Positions 46,028 to 56,143 of a stretch of DNA of 64,000 nt are shown in pieces (position 1 is the stretch's first letter; each line of letters starts with the position of its first letter). This stretch comes from Colletes latitarsis (taxonomy: Eukaryota; Arthropoda; Insecta; Hymenoptera; Colletidae). The stretch covers positions 28,122,001 to 28,186,000 of the forward strand of contig NW_027488368.1 of the NCBI RefSeq assembly GCF_051014445.1, written 5' to 3'. The notes below the pieces were generated by a model, which was not told the DNA's origin, did no database searches, and saw only the letters and a list, made by a program, of their open reading frames with translations. A program made the position numbers and the translations under genes.

Positions 46028-46451
46028 GTGGCTCCTCGATTACGCATCGAGTTCGTCCACGCAATCTATTACCATCCTAGCGGCTCCCTGATTTCGCATC
46101 AGGTTCGTCCGCATCCTACAGCTCCCTGATTTCGCATCAGGTTCGTCTGTGATTTATCCAACCTCCCAGCAGCTCCTCGATTTCGCATTGAGTTCGTCTG
46201 CGTTTCTTCCAACCTCCTAGCAGCTCCCCGATTTCGCATTGGGTTCGTCTGCGTCGTTATCAACAATCCTAGTGACTCCCCGATTTCGCATCGGGTTCGT
46301 TCACGACGTTTCACCCTCCTACGGCTCCCTGGTTTCGCACCAGGTTCGTCCGTACGTGACTCCATCCCAGAGGCTCCCTGATTTCGCATCAGATTCGTCC
46401 TCGTTATCAACTATCCTAGCGGCTCCCCGATTTCGCATCGGGTTCGTCCGT
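46028..46451 (+). repeat. Nine tandem 33-nt two-tier hairpins with compensatory changes
   Basis: Units: 46028-46060, 46080-46112, 46118-46150, 46169-46201, 46220-46252, 46272-46304, 46321-46353, 46370-46402, 46419-46451. Each is a 4-bp outer stem, CTC, a 5-bp inner stem, a 7-nt loop (TTTCGCA, or TTACGCA in unit 1), the inner stem, TTCGT, then the outer stem. Outer pairs vary together: GTGG/CCAC, GCGG/CCGC, ACAG/CTGT, GCAG/CTGC, GTGA/TCAC, ACGG/CCGT, GAGG/CCTC. Inner pairs vary too: CTCGA/TCGAG, CCTGA/TCAGG, CCCGA/TCGGG, CCTGG/CCAGG. Loops and linkers stay constant. Confidence 0.93.
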
Positions 46452-46542
46452 GTACCTAACTAACAAATTGATACCGTATTCCATACTCTCTCTCGCACTC
46501 GCAGGCCACGCGCGCTGCACGGCCCTGGCTCGTAACAGAAAC

Positions 46543-46560
46543 TGGTGACAGCGGTGGGAT
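46543..46560 (+). promoter_or_regulatory. Probable primer-binding site
   Basis: TGGTGACAGCGGTGGGAT starts with TGG five bases after the LTR end. The tRNA is not assigned; the first seven bases would match a Trp-tRNA 3' end, the rest less well. Confidence 0.5.
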
Positions 46561-46634
46561 TTAACTATTTTAGAATCGCTACGTAATTTTTGGGTTTCTT
46601 GAGAAGTTGAAATTTCTCTTCTTGAATTTAGACG

Positions 46635-46749
46635 ATATACTAGTTTTCGCTAGTTAAGTCAACCAGTTAACTCTTGTTAAGAATATACTAGTTTTCGCTA
46701 GTTAATACACATTGTTAATTGGATTTAAATATACTAGTTTTCTCTAGTT
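46635..46749 (+). repeat. Three 21-bp leader repeats with ACTAG/CTAGT inverted arms
   Basis: ATATACTAGTTTTCGCTAGTT at 46635-46655 and 46683-46703, and a one-base variant at 46729-46749. Spacing 48 and 46 bases, just upstream of gag. Each can form a 5-bp hairpin; as DNA they could be protein-binding sites like those in the Gypsy leader insulator, though the motif differs from Su(Hw) sites. Confidence 0.85.
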
Positions 46750-46771
46750 GAATTAAAATAAATTATTAAAA

Positions 46772-47971
46772 ATGACAAGTTCACAAGCAAATATTTCGTC
46801 GAACGATATTATGAACTTGACATTATCGCTTGCAAATTCAATGTCACTTTTGACACAAAAGACATGCATACAAAACGTTACATCGACGATACTGACTTTC
46901 GACGGAGAAACTCCATCTTTATCGCGTTTTGCACAAAGTGTGGAGGATGGGTTAACATTGATACCTGAGGGTTCGGAAGCCGATTATCTGGCGATTGTTC
47001 TGACTAAACTCATAGGTCCCGCACGAAGGTGCACCTTAGAGCATAAATTCGTGAGTGTTAGCGAATTGATTAAACATTTAAAAAAAAGATTCGCGCCGGG
47101 AAAAAGTTTGTCGTATTTCCAAGTAGACATCGCGAGTTTACGTATTCGCGAGGGTGAAAGTTTGCGACAGTACGTCGACAGGACTAGTCACCTGGTTTAT
47201 TGCGCGCGCGGAGCCATTCGAGAAAGATACCGGGACAACGCCGAAGATTTCATCAAGGAGATAGAACGAGATGTTTTGGAAAATTTCATCGAAGGCTTAC
47301 CGGATCGTATTTCTTGGAAGGTGTCGGCACAATTTAGAGACATACGGACTCTTGAAGATGCTTACGACGCTGTGCTGCATATAGACAGGAAACTAAGGAA
47401 TCGAAGACAAATGCCCCGGAACGAATCACCTGCACGGTGGTCACGAAAGGATCGTGGAACCGAAGATTATCGCCACCGCGACAATCAAGTGTCGTACCCT
47501 GGCTCGCCGAGTCGTTATGACCGAGGGCAGCATGCTAGAACATACGAAGGTCAAGAGGATCGAGAGGAACAACCACATGCGTCGGCATGGCCCGTGCGAC
47601 AAAGGAGCCCCTCGATTTCCCCTTCGAGGCGTTCTTACGATTTTCCTAAGGATGAAGGAAATCATTATTCCATATTAAAAAACTCCGAAAGATATCGCGA
47701 ACCGAAATTATATTGTTGGTATTGTGAAACTACGGGACACGACGGGAAATCCTGTAGGAAAAATCCGCGTAATCCAAAAAACCGACGCGACTCGCGGGAC
47801 TCGTCAGCCGAATCGAACGGGTCTTTAAACTTCAATCGCGCTCACCGTACCGGCGACACGATGAGCGGCAACGAAACCCGTCGTCAAAGAACAGTACACT
47901 TCGAAAACGACTCCTTATCAAAGAAACACCTGCCCCACGTCTCGAAACCAAAGTCCCAGAACTGGAATTAG
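46772..47971 (+). CDS. gag: Gag polyprotein (399 aa)
   Basis: Structural protein that packages the element RNA. Residues about 40-230 form a capsid-like helical region (LSRFAQSVEDGLTLIPEGS; KRFAPGKSLSYFQVDIASLR; VLENFIEGLPDRISWKV). A basic, Arg/Ser-rich stretch follows, then one zinc knuckle CWYCETTGHDGKSC near residue 312 and a basic tail. ATG at 46772 is the first in the leader with a plausible context (AAAAATGACA). No stop before 47969-47971. Two canonical slippery heptamers lie in its zero frame at 47776 and 47824; the pol frame opens at 47773, so Gag-Pol is probably made by -1 frameshifting. Confidence 0.9.
   Translation: MTSSQANISSNDIMNLTLSLANSMSLLTQKTCIQNVTSTILTFDGETPSLSRFAQSVEDGLTLIPEGSEADYLAIVLTKLIGPARRCTLEHKFVSVSELIKHLKKRFAPGKSLSYFQVDIASLRIREGESLRQYVDRTSHLVYCARGAIRERYRDNAEDFIKEIERDVLENFIEGLPDRISWKVSAQFRDIRTLEDAYDAVLHIDRKLRNRRQMPRNESPARWSRKDRGTEDYRHRDNQVSYPGSPSRYDRGQHARTYEGQEDREEQPHASAWPVRQRSPSISPSRRSYDFPKDEGNHYSILKNSERYREPKLYCWYCETTGHDGKSCRKNPRNPKNRRDSRDSSAESNGSLNFNRAHRTGDTMSGNETRRQRTVHFENDSLSKKHLPHVSKPKSQNWN
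47776..47830 (+). promoter_or_regulatory. Candidate -1 ribosomal frameshift sites (two heptamers)
   Basis: A_AAA_AAC at 47776-47782 and T_TTA_AAC at 47824-47830, both correctly phased in the gag frame (codons AAA AAC and TTA AAC). The pol frame has a TAA at 47770-47772 and is open from 47773. The -1 frame entered here runs straight into the protease. A downstream stimulatory structure was not modelled. Confidence 0.7.
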
Positions 47972-50900
47972 GAAAGGGAACATTTTTAATCGATTGCGGT
48001 GCAGCCATCAACTTAGTACGTCTCGATGTTTTAGGAACAAAAGCAATAATAAATTCTCGCGAAGAAATAGAAATAACAGGATTAACCACAACTCCAATTT
48101 ACACGTTAGGAACCACAATTCTCCATATTCACGATACACCCGCATTTTTCTATATAGTAAGAACTCTTGCAATAGACGCTGATGGACTCATCGGAAGCCC
48201 ATTTTTAATGCAAGAGGGTGCCGAAATTTCTTATTATCATGGGACCATGGTATTAAGGGACAAACCTATTAGACCATTACGTTTTTCAAACCGCAATGAT
48301 TTGTTTTCATCTTTAAACTCGCAAACTCCGACTAAACACAGGCTCGAAGCTCGTACGATACAACAAATCGCGGTAAAAATAGCAAACCCGACAGTAAAGG
48401 AAGGATATTTACCACGTATTAAAACTCACGATCAACTGTACGTAGGGGAAGCAGCTGTAACAAATAACAACGGAAAATGTCACGTCTTAGCAACGAACAC
48501 CAGCAGCGAAGACCTCGACGTAGAGATAGAACCACAGATAATAGAACCGTACGATTTTCTAAGCACATCGGACGAAGACCTTTGCTCATATGCAGAACAG
48601 CCAACAAAATTCAGGACCACCGAAGATAGGATAGAAAAACTCGTAAATACACTAAATACCAATCATTTAAACAGGGAAGAACGAGCATCCGTCACTGATT
48701 TAATAAAAGAATTTCCAGACCGATTTTTTCTGCTTGGAGACAAATTAGGAAAAGCAGCCGATTTTAATCATTCGATTCACACCATAGACGAAATACCAGT
48801 AAACACAAGACAATATCGATATCCGCCTGTGCATCAGGACGAAATACAAAAACAGGTTAGCGCATTATTATCACAAGGCATAATTACTCCGTCAAAATCA
48901 CCCTACAACTCACCTTTATGGATCGTACCGAAGAAAGCTGACTCACAGGGAAACAAACGTTGGCGCATGGTAATAGATTTTCGCGCATTAAACGAAAAGA
49001 CAATCTCCGACAAATATCCATTACCACAAATCACAGAAATTTTGGACCGATTAGGAGGAGCAAAATATTTTTCCGTTTTTGATCTCGCCAGTGGATTTCA
49101 CCAGATAGAAATGAATCCAAGGGATAAGCAAAAAACAGCATTCACCACACCGCATGGACATTACGAATTTTCAAGAATGCCTTTTGGCTTAAAGAACGCT
49201 CCACCTACATTTCAACGCCTCATGGATCAAGTTCTCACCGGATTACAAGGAACAGACCTCTTCGTTTACCTGGACGACATTGTCGTTTACACTTCATCAT
49301 TGCAAGAACATAATATCAAAGTTAAAAAATTATTGAACCGCCTTCGGGAACAGGGCTTAACCCTTCAAACTGACAAATGCGAATTTCTACGCAAAGAAGT
49401 TGCATATTTAGGACATATAATTTCCGAAAAGGGGGTAAGACCGGATCCAAGAAAATTAAAAGCTGTGCAAGACTTTCCCACACCGAAAACGCAGAAGAAT
49501 ATTCAACAATTTTTGGGCTTAGCAGGATATTACAGAAGATTTATACCAGATTTCACCGTGAAGTCAAAACCATTGATCAATTTACTAGGAAAGGGCATTA
49601 AATTTAAATGGACAGAAGAACAAGATCAAAGTTTTAATCAATTACGTAAAGAACTTTGTCAACAACCTATATTGCAGTATCCGGATTTCACCAAACCCTT
49701 CATCGTGACTACAGACGCATCCGAATACGCCATAGGAGCTGTACTTAGCCAGGGGGAAATAGGAAGGGATTTACCGATAGCATATGCATCTCGAAGCCTT
49801 AATAAACCTGAAAAGAATTATTCGGCAACAGAGAAGGAATGTCTCGCAATGGTTTACGCAGTAAAGTATTTCCGACCCTATATTTATGGAACAAAATTCA
49901 CCCTTGTCACAGATCACCGTCCCTTAGTCTGGCTACATTCAGTTAAGGACCCGACCTCCAGGCTAATAAAATGAAAATTACGACTTTCGGAATACGAGTA
50001 TCAGGTTATCCACAAGTGTGGAAAAACGAACATGAACGCGGACGCGTTATCGCGCAACCCTCCATCAGTCTGTCTACCGCTCATTCCGCGGGAGTCAAAG
50101 GACGATCCCGACTTCCGGGCTCAAGTACCACCGACTACCGATAAGCAATTCATAGGTCACCGTATACAACAGTTACGTCGAGATAGGGAAAACCGACCCA
50201 AATACCGGGAGGCTAGTAGTAGCTCGGACGAAGAACAAGGCCCCTCTTATGGAAAAATTCAACACTCGCCGATAATAGCTAGACACCGAACTCTACCCAG
50301 CTTATCGCACGAAGTAACATTGCCAGACGAATCTCAGGAAATCATAAACAACTTACTGCCAGCAGCAAACTCCACAAGGAACACACTACCGGAGGAAGAT
50401 AACAATTTACCCGATGACCTAATGTCCTTTGAAGAACCACTTGAAATTACCAATAATGAAAATACAATTATGGAAAATCCTCGTAAAAATGTATTCAGTA
50501 CTCCACAGGTAACACCGCATGTTACAGACGAAATTTTACAACCAGCCATAATTCATCCACCTGCAAGGGTTGCAACCGAAGCAAGTGCAGAACGGCTACC
50601 TGACGCCTTTGACCACACGCCTGACCCTTACCTACCATACGCATCCGACACAGATGTTTTAACCGACGAAAACGAGCACCGATACACTGCGTCAAAACAA
50701 TCTTATAAAATAACTGTTTCTTCGAACACCCTCGCTGCGGAAAACGGACATTACGCGCACTTCATATCAGCAGATTGCAACCTAATATCCACCGTAGGAA
50801 AAGTATTACTGGACACCGAAATAATTAATAAACCGGATCTTTTGGCAGCGCAACCGAAAAAGGGACACGTATTGACTTCAGACAATGGATTGTTTAAAAC

Positions 50901-52260
50901 CTTCAGTATAGTAATTTCTGACAATTTTTACGACAATATTACGGCAAAAGATGTATCCCATGGGTTAAAGACTCTCAGACATACCCTGGACCAAAATCAA
51001 ATAAATTCCTTTCGAATCTCTGTAACAGGAGATTTACACAAATTACCAGCTAACAAATTTTACAAAATATTAGAAGAAGTTTTTACCGAAACAGATCAAC
51101 AAATTACTCTATGCAGCTGCGCTATCACCACACCGTCTGAATCGGATAGATTGGACATAATTCGCGAAGCCCATGATAGTTTAATTGGAGGGCATAAAGG
51201 GATAACAAAAACGTACAAACGCATTCGATCAAACTTCCGTTGGCCAAAAATGCGCAACGAAATTCAAGAGTACATCAGGACATGCCAAAGTTGCCAAGAA
51301 CAAAAATTAGTTCGAGCAAAGACTCGCCAACCCATGTTGATCACCGACACACCGCTGGATGCATTTGACAAAATATCACTGGACACCGTGGGACCTCTTC
51401 CAATCACGCCTAATGGAAATAGACATATTCTTACCATACAGGACAATCTGACGAAATACTGCGTGGCAGTTGCAATACCTAATATCCGAGCCGCGACCAT
51501 TGCAGATGCCTTCGCACGACACTTTATCGCAATCTACGGTACACCTCGCGCAATATTAACAGATAAAGGGACTAGTTTCATTGGAAATTTAATGACGAAT
51601 TTGGCAGAAATATTTAAAATCAAACAAATAACAACTTCCGGATACAGACCACAAACTAATGGATCATTGGAAAGAAGTCACATCGTGCTCACTGAATACC
51701 TCAAACATTACATGGATAATTACGAAGATTGGGATTTATTAATTCCTTTTGCAATGTTCTCATATAACACATCCGTTCACGAAGCAACAAATTTCACACC
51801 ATACGAGTTAATTTTTGGAAAAGTAGCTCGAGAACCCAGTTCCTTCCCAGATAAAGAGAAATTAAAATCATATGGAGATTATTTACAGGACTTGATTTCA
51901 CACATAACTAAAATCCGTAACATTACTTCAGAGAATTTAAATAAAGCGAAAATTCGTTCAAAAGATTATTACGATAGACGGTCAAACCCAGTAAATTTCA
52001 ACGTAGGCGATTTTGTTTACGTACTTCTCGAACCTCGTATAAATAAATTCGACCCACACTACATTGGACCATACAAAATTCTAGACGTAACAGACCGAAA
52101 CAACGTTGTCATTCAAACCGACAGTAAAATAATTACAAAGCACCAAGACAAATTAAAACCTGCTTATTTCCCATCTTCAGTGGAATCAAATCACTCAGTG
52201 GATCATGATGTTCATCTGGATGCTTCTGATACCACTGACCACTGGCCAGGAAATAACTAA
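47782..52260 (+). pseudogene. pol: Pol: protease, RT, RNase H, macro-like block, integrase; one nonsense codon
   Basis: The frame is open from the slippery site. Protease: GTFLIDCGAAINLV near 47975-48020, with DCG where D-T/S-G is usual. RT: WRMVIDFRALNEKT, FSVFDLASGFHQIEM, SRMPFGLKNAPPTFQ and catalytic FVYLDDIVVY (about 49264). RNase H: VTTDASEYAIGAV, TEKECLAMVYAV and TDHRPLVWL. TGA at 49972-49974 follows SRLIK, where related elements have Trp; the same frame then runs to 52258-52260. An Asp/Glu-rich linker and a macro-like block come next. Integrase follows: H2C2 (REAHDSLIGGHKG...CQSCQ), then DDE in SLDTVGPL, TDKGTSF and NGSLERS, and a C-terminal NVGDFVYVLLEP module. One point mutation separates it from a complete polyprotein. 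Confidence 0.92.
50701..51120 (+). other. Macro-domain-like block inserted in Pol between RNase H and integrase
   Basis: About 140 residues. Pattern: NGHYAHFISADCNL (beta strand ending in an Asp at the ADP-ribose adenine position of macro domains), a helix, KKGHVLTSDNGLFKTFSIVI (paired strands), DVSHGLKTLRHTLDQNQ (helix), FRISVTGDLHKLPANKF (strand and loop) and ILEEVFTETDQQITL (helix then strand). Order and spacing match the OARD1/Poa1-type macro fold. The Gly-rich catalytic loop usual before the last helix is not conserved (TGDLHKLP), so it may bind ligand without hydrolysing it, or be a decayed derivative. The assignment is by eye. Confidence 0.55.
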
Positions 52261-55200
52261 GAACGGTTCAACAATAACGCCGCTGGTGAACGATGCCGGA
52301 TTGTTCTACGAGAGACTGCCAGAAATTAGGATTTTCCGCACACAATGGCGCTTAGTCACATCATTAGACGTTAACCGATACCTCAATCATGCTCCACCTG
52401 TAAAGGAATTTATCAAAGCTATCAATCAACTCTGTGACCGTCACGATTCTCTTCATTGCATCAGCAAAGAATGGGGACCCCGATTAATCAAGAAAGAAGA
52501 AAACACGTTCCAGTACATCAAGTTAATAAAAACTGCAATGGGTGATATTCCAATTACTAAATCATCGCGTCGCAGTGTACCTTTTGGATTCATCGGCAGC
52601 CTAAGCAAAACATTATTTGGAACCTTGACACAAGAAGATGCGGAATATTATAATCAAGAGTTAAATAAAATTTATAATGACCAACATGAAATAACAGAGA
52701 TCATAGAAAAACAAACCCATATAATTAGAGCCGAATTTTCTTCCACTCATGACAGAATTGTTAACCTAACAAAATTCACTACTCAATTAATGAAAACTAT
52801 GGCTGAACACTCATTAATGTTCCGTGAAACAGAATCCAACATAAGTAAATTACGTTTCGAAGCAGCAGCAAGGGACGCGGTATTTGAGATTGAAAAAGGA
52901 CTGGATGACTACAATGCCAATCTGTTATTATTAATAGATTCCATACTTTTGGCAAAACAGGGAATTCTGCATCCGGCAATTTTTTCACTGCAGCAGTTAT
53001 TACGATCTGCCCAGAGAATCAAACAAACATCGAAGCATGAATTTCCTCTGACGCCGGAAGAACTACTTACGGAGCAAATTGAAAGAATTACGAAGTTAAA
53101 CGTCATTTTTAAAAGGGGAAGAATACTTTTTGAACTCTCGATACCCTTACTTGAAACAAGAGCCTACAGTTTATATAAGATATATCCTTGCCCATCCATA
53201 CATAAAATTGGGAAAAAATCTGTAGTTTCATACATCAAATCAAAAATTCAATTCCTTGCTGTATCATCAGACGAACAACAATATATTATTCCAACTGAGG
53301 ACTACCTGAACCACTGTCATTTCCATCGCGGACAATTTGTGGGACCATCAACACTACCTGTTAGGGGGAGGAGGTTTGAAAATACCTCGCCTAACGGGGG
53401 TCCGGATCTCGAGGGAAAGAACAGACGGAAAATAAGCGGTACAATTATAATTTTATTTTCGCTTGATCGCCTTATGCGACTAAGCCGTTTATTTCGTTAA
53501 ATTTGACTCTTAAATACAGACGATAGAAGAAATTGGGAAAAAAACTCAGACGTCTGGCTGACGTCTAGAAAAACCCTCGCGTCGATCGGTCTGATGGCTC
53601 GCGTCGCGCTGTTATGGAATAGAAAGAGAGAGACGAATTTAGGCGTTAAATACCTGACAACGTTAGTCACGTTGTGTGTCTTACTCTTTTCTGCACGCTC
53701 CTGGTTTGTGCTTGTCGCACTCAGGAGCGGGAATTTCAGCCGCCGCGATACGCAGCTAAGCGAGTGGACTGTATATGTGAGCGTTCCCTTTAAATCGGGA
53801 ATCGCTCTGTTATTGTTACGAAATCGGGGTTTGTATCCAGCTTCCTCCGCAGCCTTAAGAGAGCGGAGAGTTTTCTCCGGTCTCGGGTAATTAAGAGGCG
53901 GCCGAATTTAAAAACGTCCCGTTATCTAGTGAGATTTAATCTCATTACTTTGACGACTGCAACTCTTGATTGTCGCAGGAGAGGGTGAATAGAGGGAGGT
54001 TGTAAGGCTCCAACCGTCACCCGGTCCTCGGTCCCTTACCGTCTTCGTATGTGCGTACGGAACACAGTGTGGTGCAGTCTTTCAACGGCGTATTTGACGA
54101 CTTACGTTGAGACTATCACACCACGGCGCTTTGTGAGTCGCGTTCTACGCACAGTAGCCGTACAGGACTGGCGGTCAGTGAACAGCGCTCTAGCAGGTAG
54201 CCGGAAGCTGGGCTTGGAATAACTCGTCCCAAGCTCCGACTGGAAGACGGCAAGTCCACCCAGGGTATACACGCCACGAAGGCCCCTATAGGTGGGAGCA
54301 AGACCGTTCGAAAATCAAGGGAGGGTCGAGTTTTAATCTCGATGCCTCTCGCACGACCGCTGTTTGCAGCAATACGTGGAAAATTCGGGAACTCGATGAT
54401 ATCAACGAGTTTCCCGCAGTCTTTTAACCGGGTCGTACTCACGACCGAATCGATTAACTAGCTGATTCGACAAACGGAATTACACGTAGGTTACTGGTAT
54501 GAATTTGCTTACGCAATCTAACCAGTAAAGCTACGGCTATACGTCGCTTGTCCGCTTAACGAAAGTTCGAATAACTCGAACTATTCGAATCTGCGATAGA
54601 ATCAGCCGATGTGTCACAAAATGTTTCCTCAACGAAAGCTCGAATAACTCGAAGCGATTCGGAGATTTTGGGAATTCTGCGGAGCGTGATCGTTTACCGA
54701 TGTGCTCAAGGCAGGATCCTGATTAAGAGTGACGGACGAGCACGAGCTGCCAAAAGTTACGCGTGAGAGGGGGAATCCTCCGACACGCGGCGCTGTCGCC
54801 GTGTCTTTCGTCCGTCTTTTTCTAACTTGTAAACGTACCTTTTCTCTGTACTCGTACGTTGAACTAATTGTTCGAACTCGTACGTTACTTGGTCGATCGC
54901 GTGACTTTCAGAAAAAACCCGAAAATTATGGTTTTTCTAGTCTATATTGTGTCGCGTAACGGACGCCGCGACCGAGAGTCCTCTGGTCGGTTACGTACCT
55001 CGAAATCAACACTGTTTAACGAATTTTATGTTATGTTCAAATACCTCGAATTAATGCGATATTTAAACACTACCAATATACCAAACGGACCGCCACGCTA
55101 TCTGCGAATCTACGGCGTTACTGAACCCTTCTGCAATAAAATGGTCGACCTGCGACATAAGAATAACCTCTTCTATAAAACCATATTGGCAAACTCTAAA

Positions 55201-55792
55201 CAGACCGTCTACATGGTTGTACTTCATGCCCGAACAACAAAAGGCGCGGATCTACTGCCAGGGAGACAAAGGAGTAATCAAAAATATGTCAAACACAGGA
55301 ATTTTTGAACTCAAACCTGGATGCCGTGCAACGATTAATTCCATACAATTCGAAGCCGTAGAAACAATGAAAACAACTGAGAACATCATTTACTACCCTT
55401 CAAACGTGTATAATTTGTCAATAATATTACCAGAACCCGCAACGCATCACCTAGAAGTTTTGGAGAGAGACACCTTTGACGCAAACCATACTACTTCTAC
55501 CTGGGATAAGCTACCTGCAGCAGTGTCACTTACCGAAATAGAACAACGAGCAAGAGAACTATCAAATCATCGAACCAGTTTTCGCAACCAGAATATCATT
55601 AATTTCACGTTCATCGGAACCGTATTCATAACATTAACTGTGGCAGGCATAATAATAATTGGAAAAATCTGGGTCAACAAACTATCCAAAAATACAAATC
55701 CTCCAGAGGAACCGAATAAAATTACAATAAATATACCTAATACCCTGGAAACAGATAAAAAAATCGAAAGGCCGAGCGCAACAATTTTCTAG
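52205..55792 (+). pseudogene. env: Env (baculovirus-F-like envelope protein), split by a solo LTR
   Basis: The 5' part is 52205-53358 and the 3' part 55075-55792, in the same frame. The ATG overlaps the end of pol by 56 bases. It starts with a signal peptide (MMFIWMLLIPLTTGQ). A furin-like SSRRS is followed by the fusion-peptide-like PFGFIGSLSKTLFG and then helical heptad-like sequence (HEITEIIEKQTHIIRAEF), the order seen in baculovirus F and insect errantivirus Env. Cys residues are clustered near the break. The 3' part ends with a membrane segment (FTFIGTVFITLTVAGIIII) and a basic tail. In the present sequence the frame runs into the LTR and stops at 53498-53500. Not expressible as an intact glycoprotein. 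Confidence 0.85.
53359..55069. mobile_element. Solo LTR (1711 bp) inside env, 5-bp target duplication
   Basis: TGTTAGGGGG ... CGATATTTAAACA, flanked by CTACC (53354-53358 and 55070-55074). It is related at the ends and around GAGGTTGTAAGGCTCCAA to the solo LTR at 33150-34751. Insert plus duplication is 1716 bases, divisible by three. Short ORFs inside are not coding. Confidence 0.9.
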
Positions 55793-55906
55793 AGACGCCT
55801 GCACCCTTAGCGGCTCCCCTCCACCTACACGCAGGGAAGTTGGAGTGGGGTTTGGGGCCTTTAAAAGCAAGATGCTGGACCGTATCGAAATCAGTATCAG
55901 TCACAG

Positions 55907-56128
55907 ATGCAATCGAAAACCATTGGAACACAAACAACGTCTTACCCGGAACAAGGAACACCCCTATCTGTCAGGAAATGCCAACTCTGTTCGGCCGGAC
56001 CAGTGTGTAAAGGCCGCGCTACTCAAACCAGGAAAAGGCGTCAACCACCGCAACCTTCAAAAGACTGGACCGGTCTTAAAATCATAACGGACAAGAACAT
56101 TCGCCTCTTTACACCGGGAACCAATTAA
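55907..56128 (+). CDS. Small ORF (73 aa) between env and the Tudor-like ORF
   Basis: Same frame as env and as the next ORF, ending 15 bases before its ATG. It has a Cys cluster (KCQLCSAGPVC) and a basic stretch (TRKRR) that could be a nuclear signal. I do not recognise it. It may be an independent accessory peptide, or an upstream segment joined to the Tudor ORF by splicing or readthrough. The preceding 55793-55906 holds nothing I recognise. Confidence 0.35.
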   Translation: MQSKTIGTQTTSYPEQGTPLSVRKCQLCSAGPVCKGRATQTRKRRQPPQPSKDWTGLKIITDKNIRLFTPGTN

Positions 56129-56143
56129 GAAGAACGCTACACA

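Larger units (their letters stand above)
45279..46537 (+). repeat. 5' LTR of the Gypsy element (1259 bp)
   Basis: TGTTACGTATG ... GGCTCGTAACA. The first 240 bases look like U3 (34-bp duplication, TATA box). The rest is R-U5 and contains the nine-hairpin array close to its 3' end, so the array is expected in the 5' leader of the genomic RNA. Confidence 0.95.

Noticed and set aside
46028..46451. CRISPR array or tRNA cluster
   Set aside because: The nine 33-nt units vary in sequence and keep structure, the opposite of CRISPR repeats. The 5-bp stem and 7-nt loop resemble an anticodon arm, but no acceptor, D or T arms are present.
49972..49974. Programmed stop readthrough in Pol
   Set aside because: The TGA lies inside RNase H rather than at the gag-pol border, and a Trp codon is expected at this position. 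A simple nonsense mutation is more likely.
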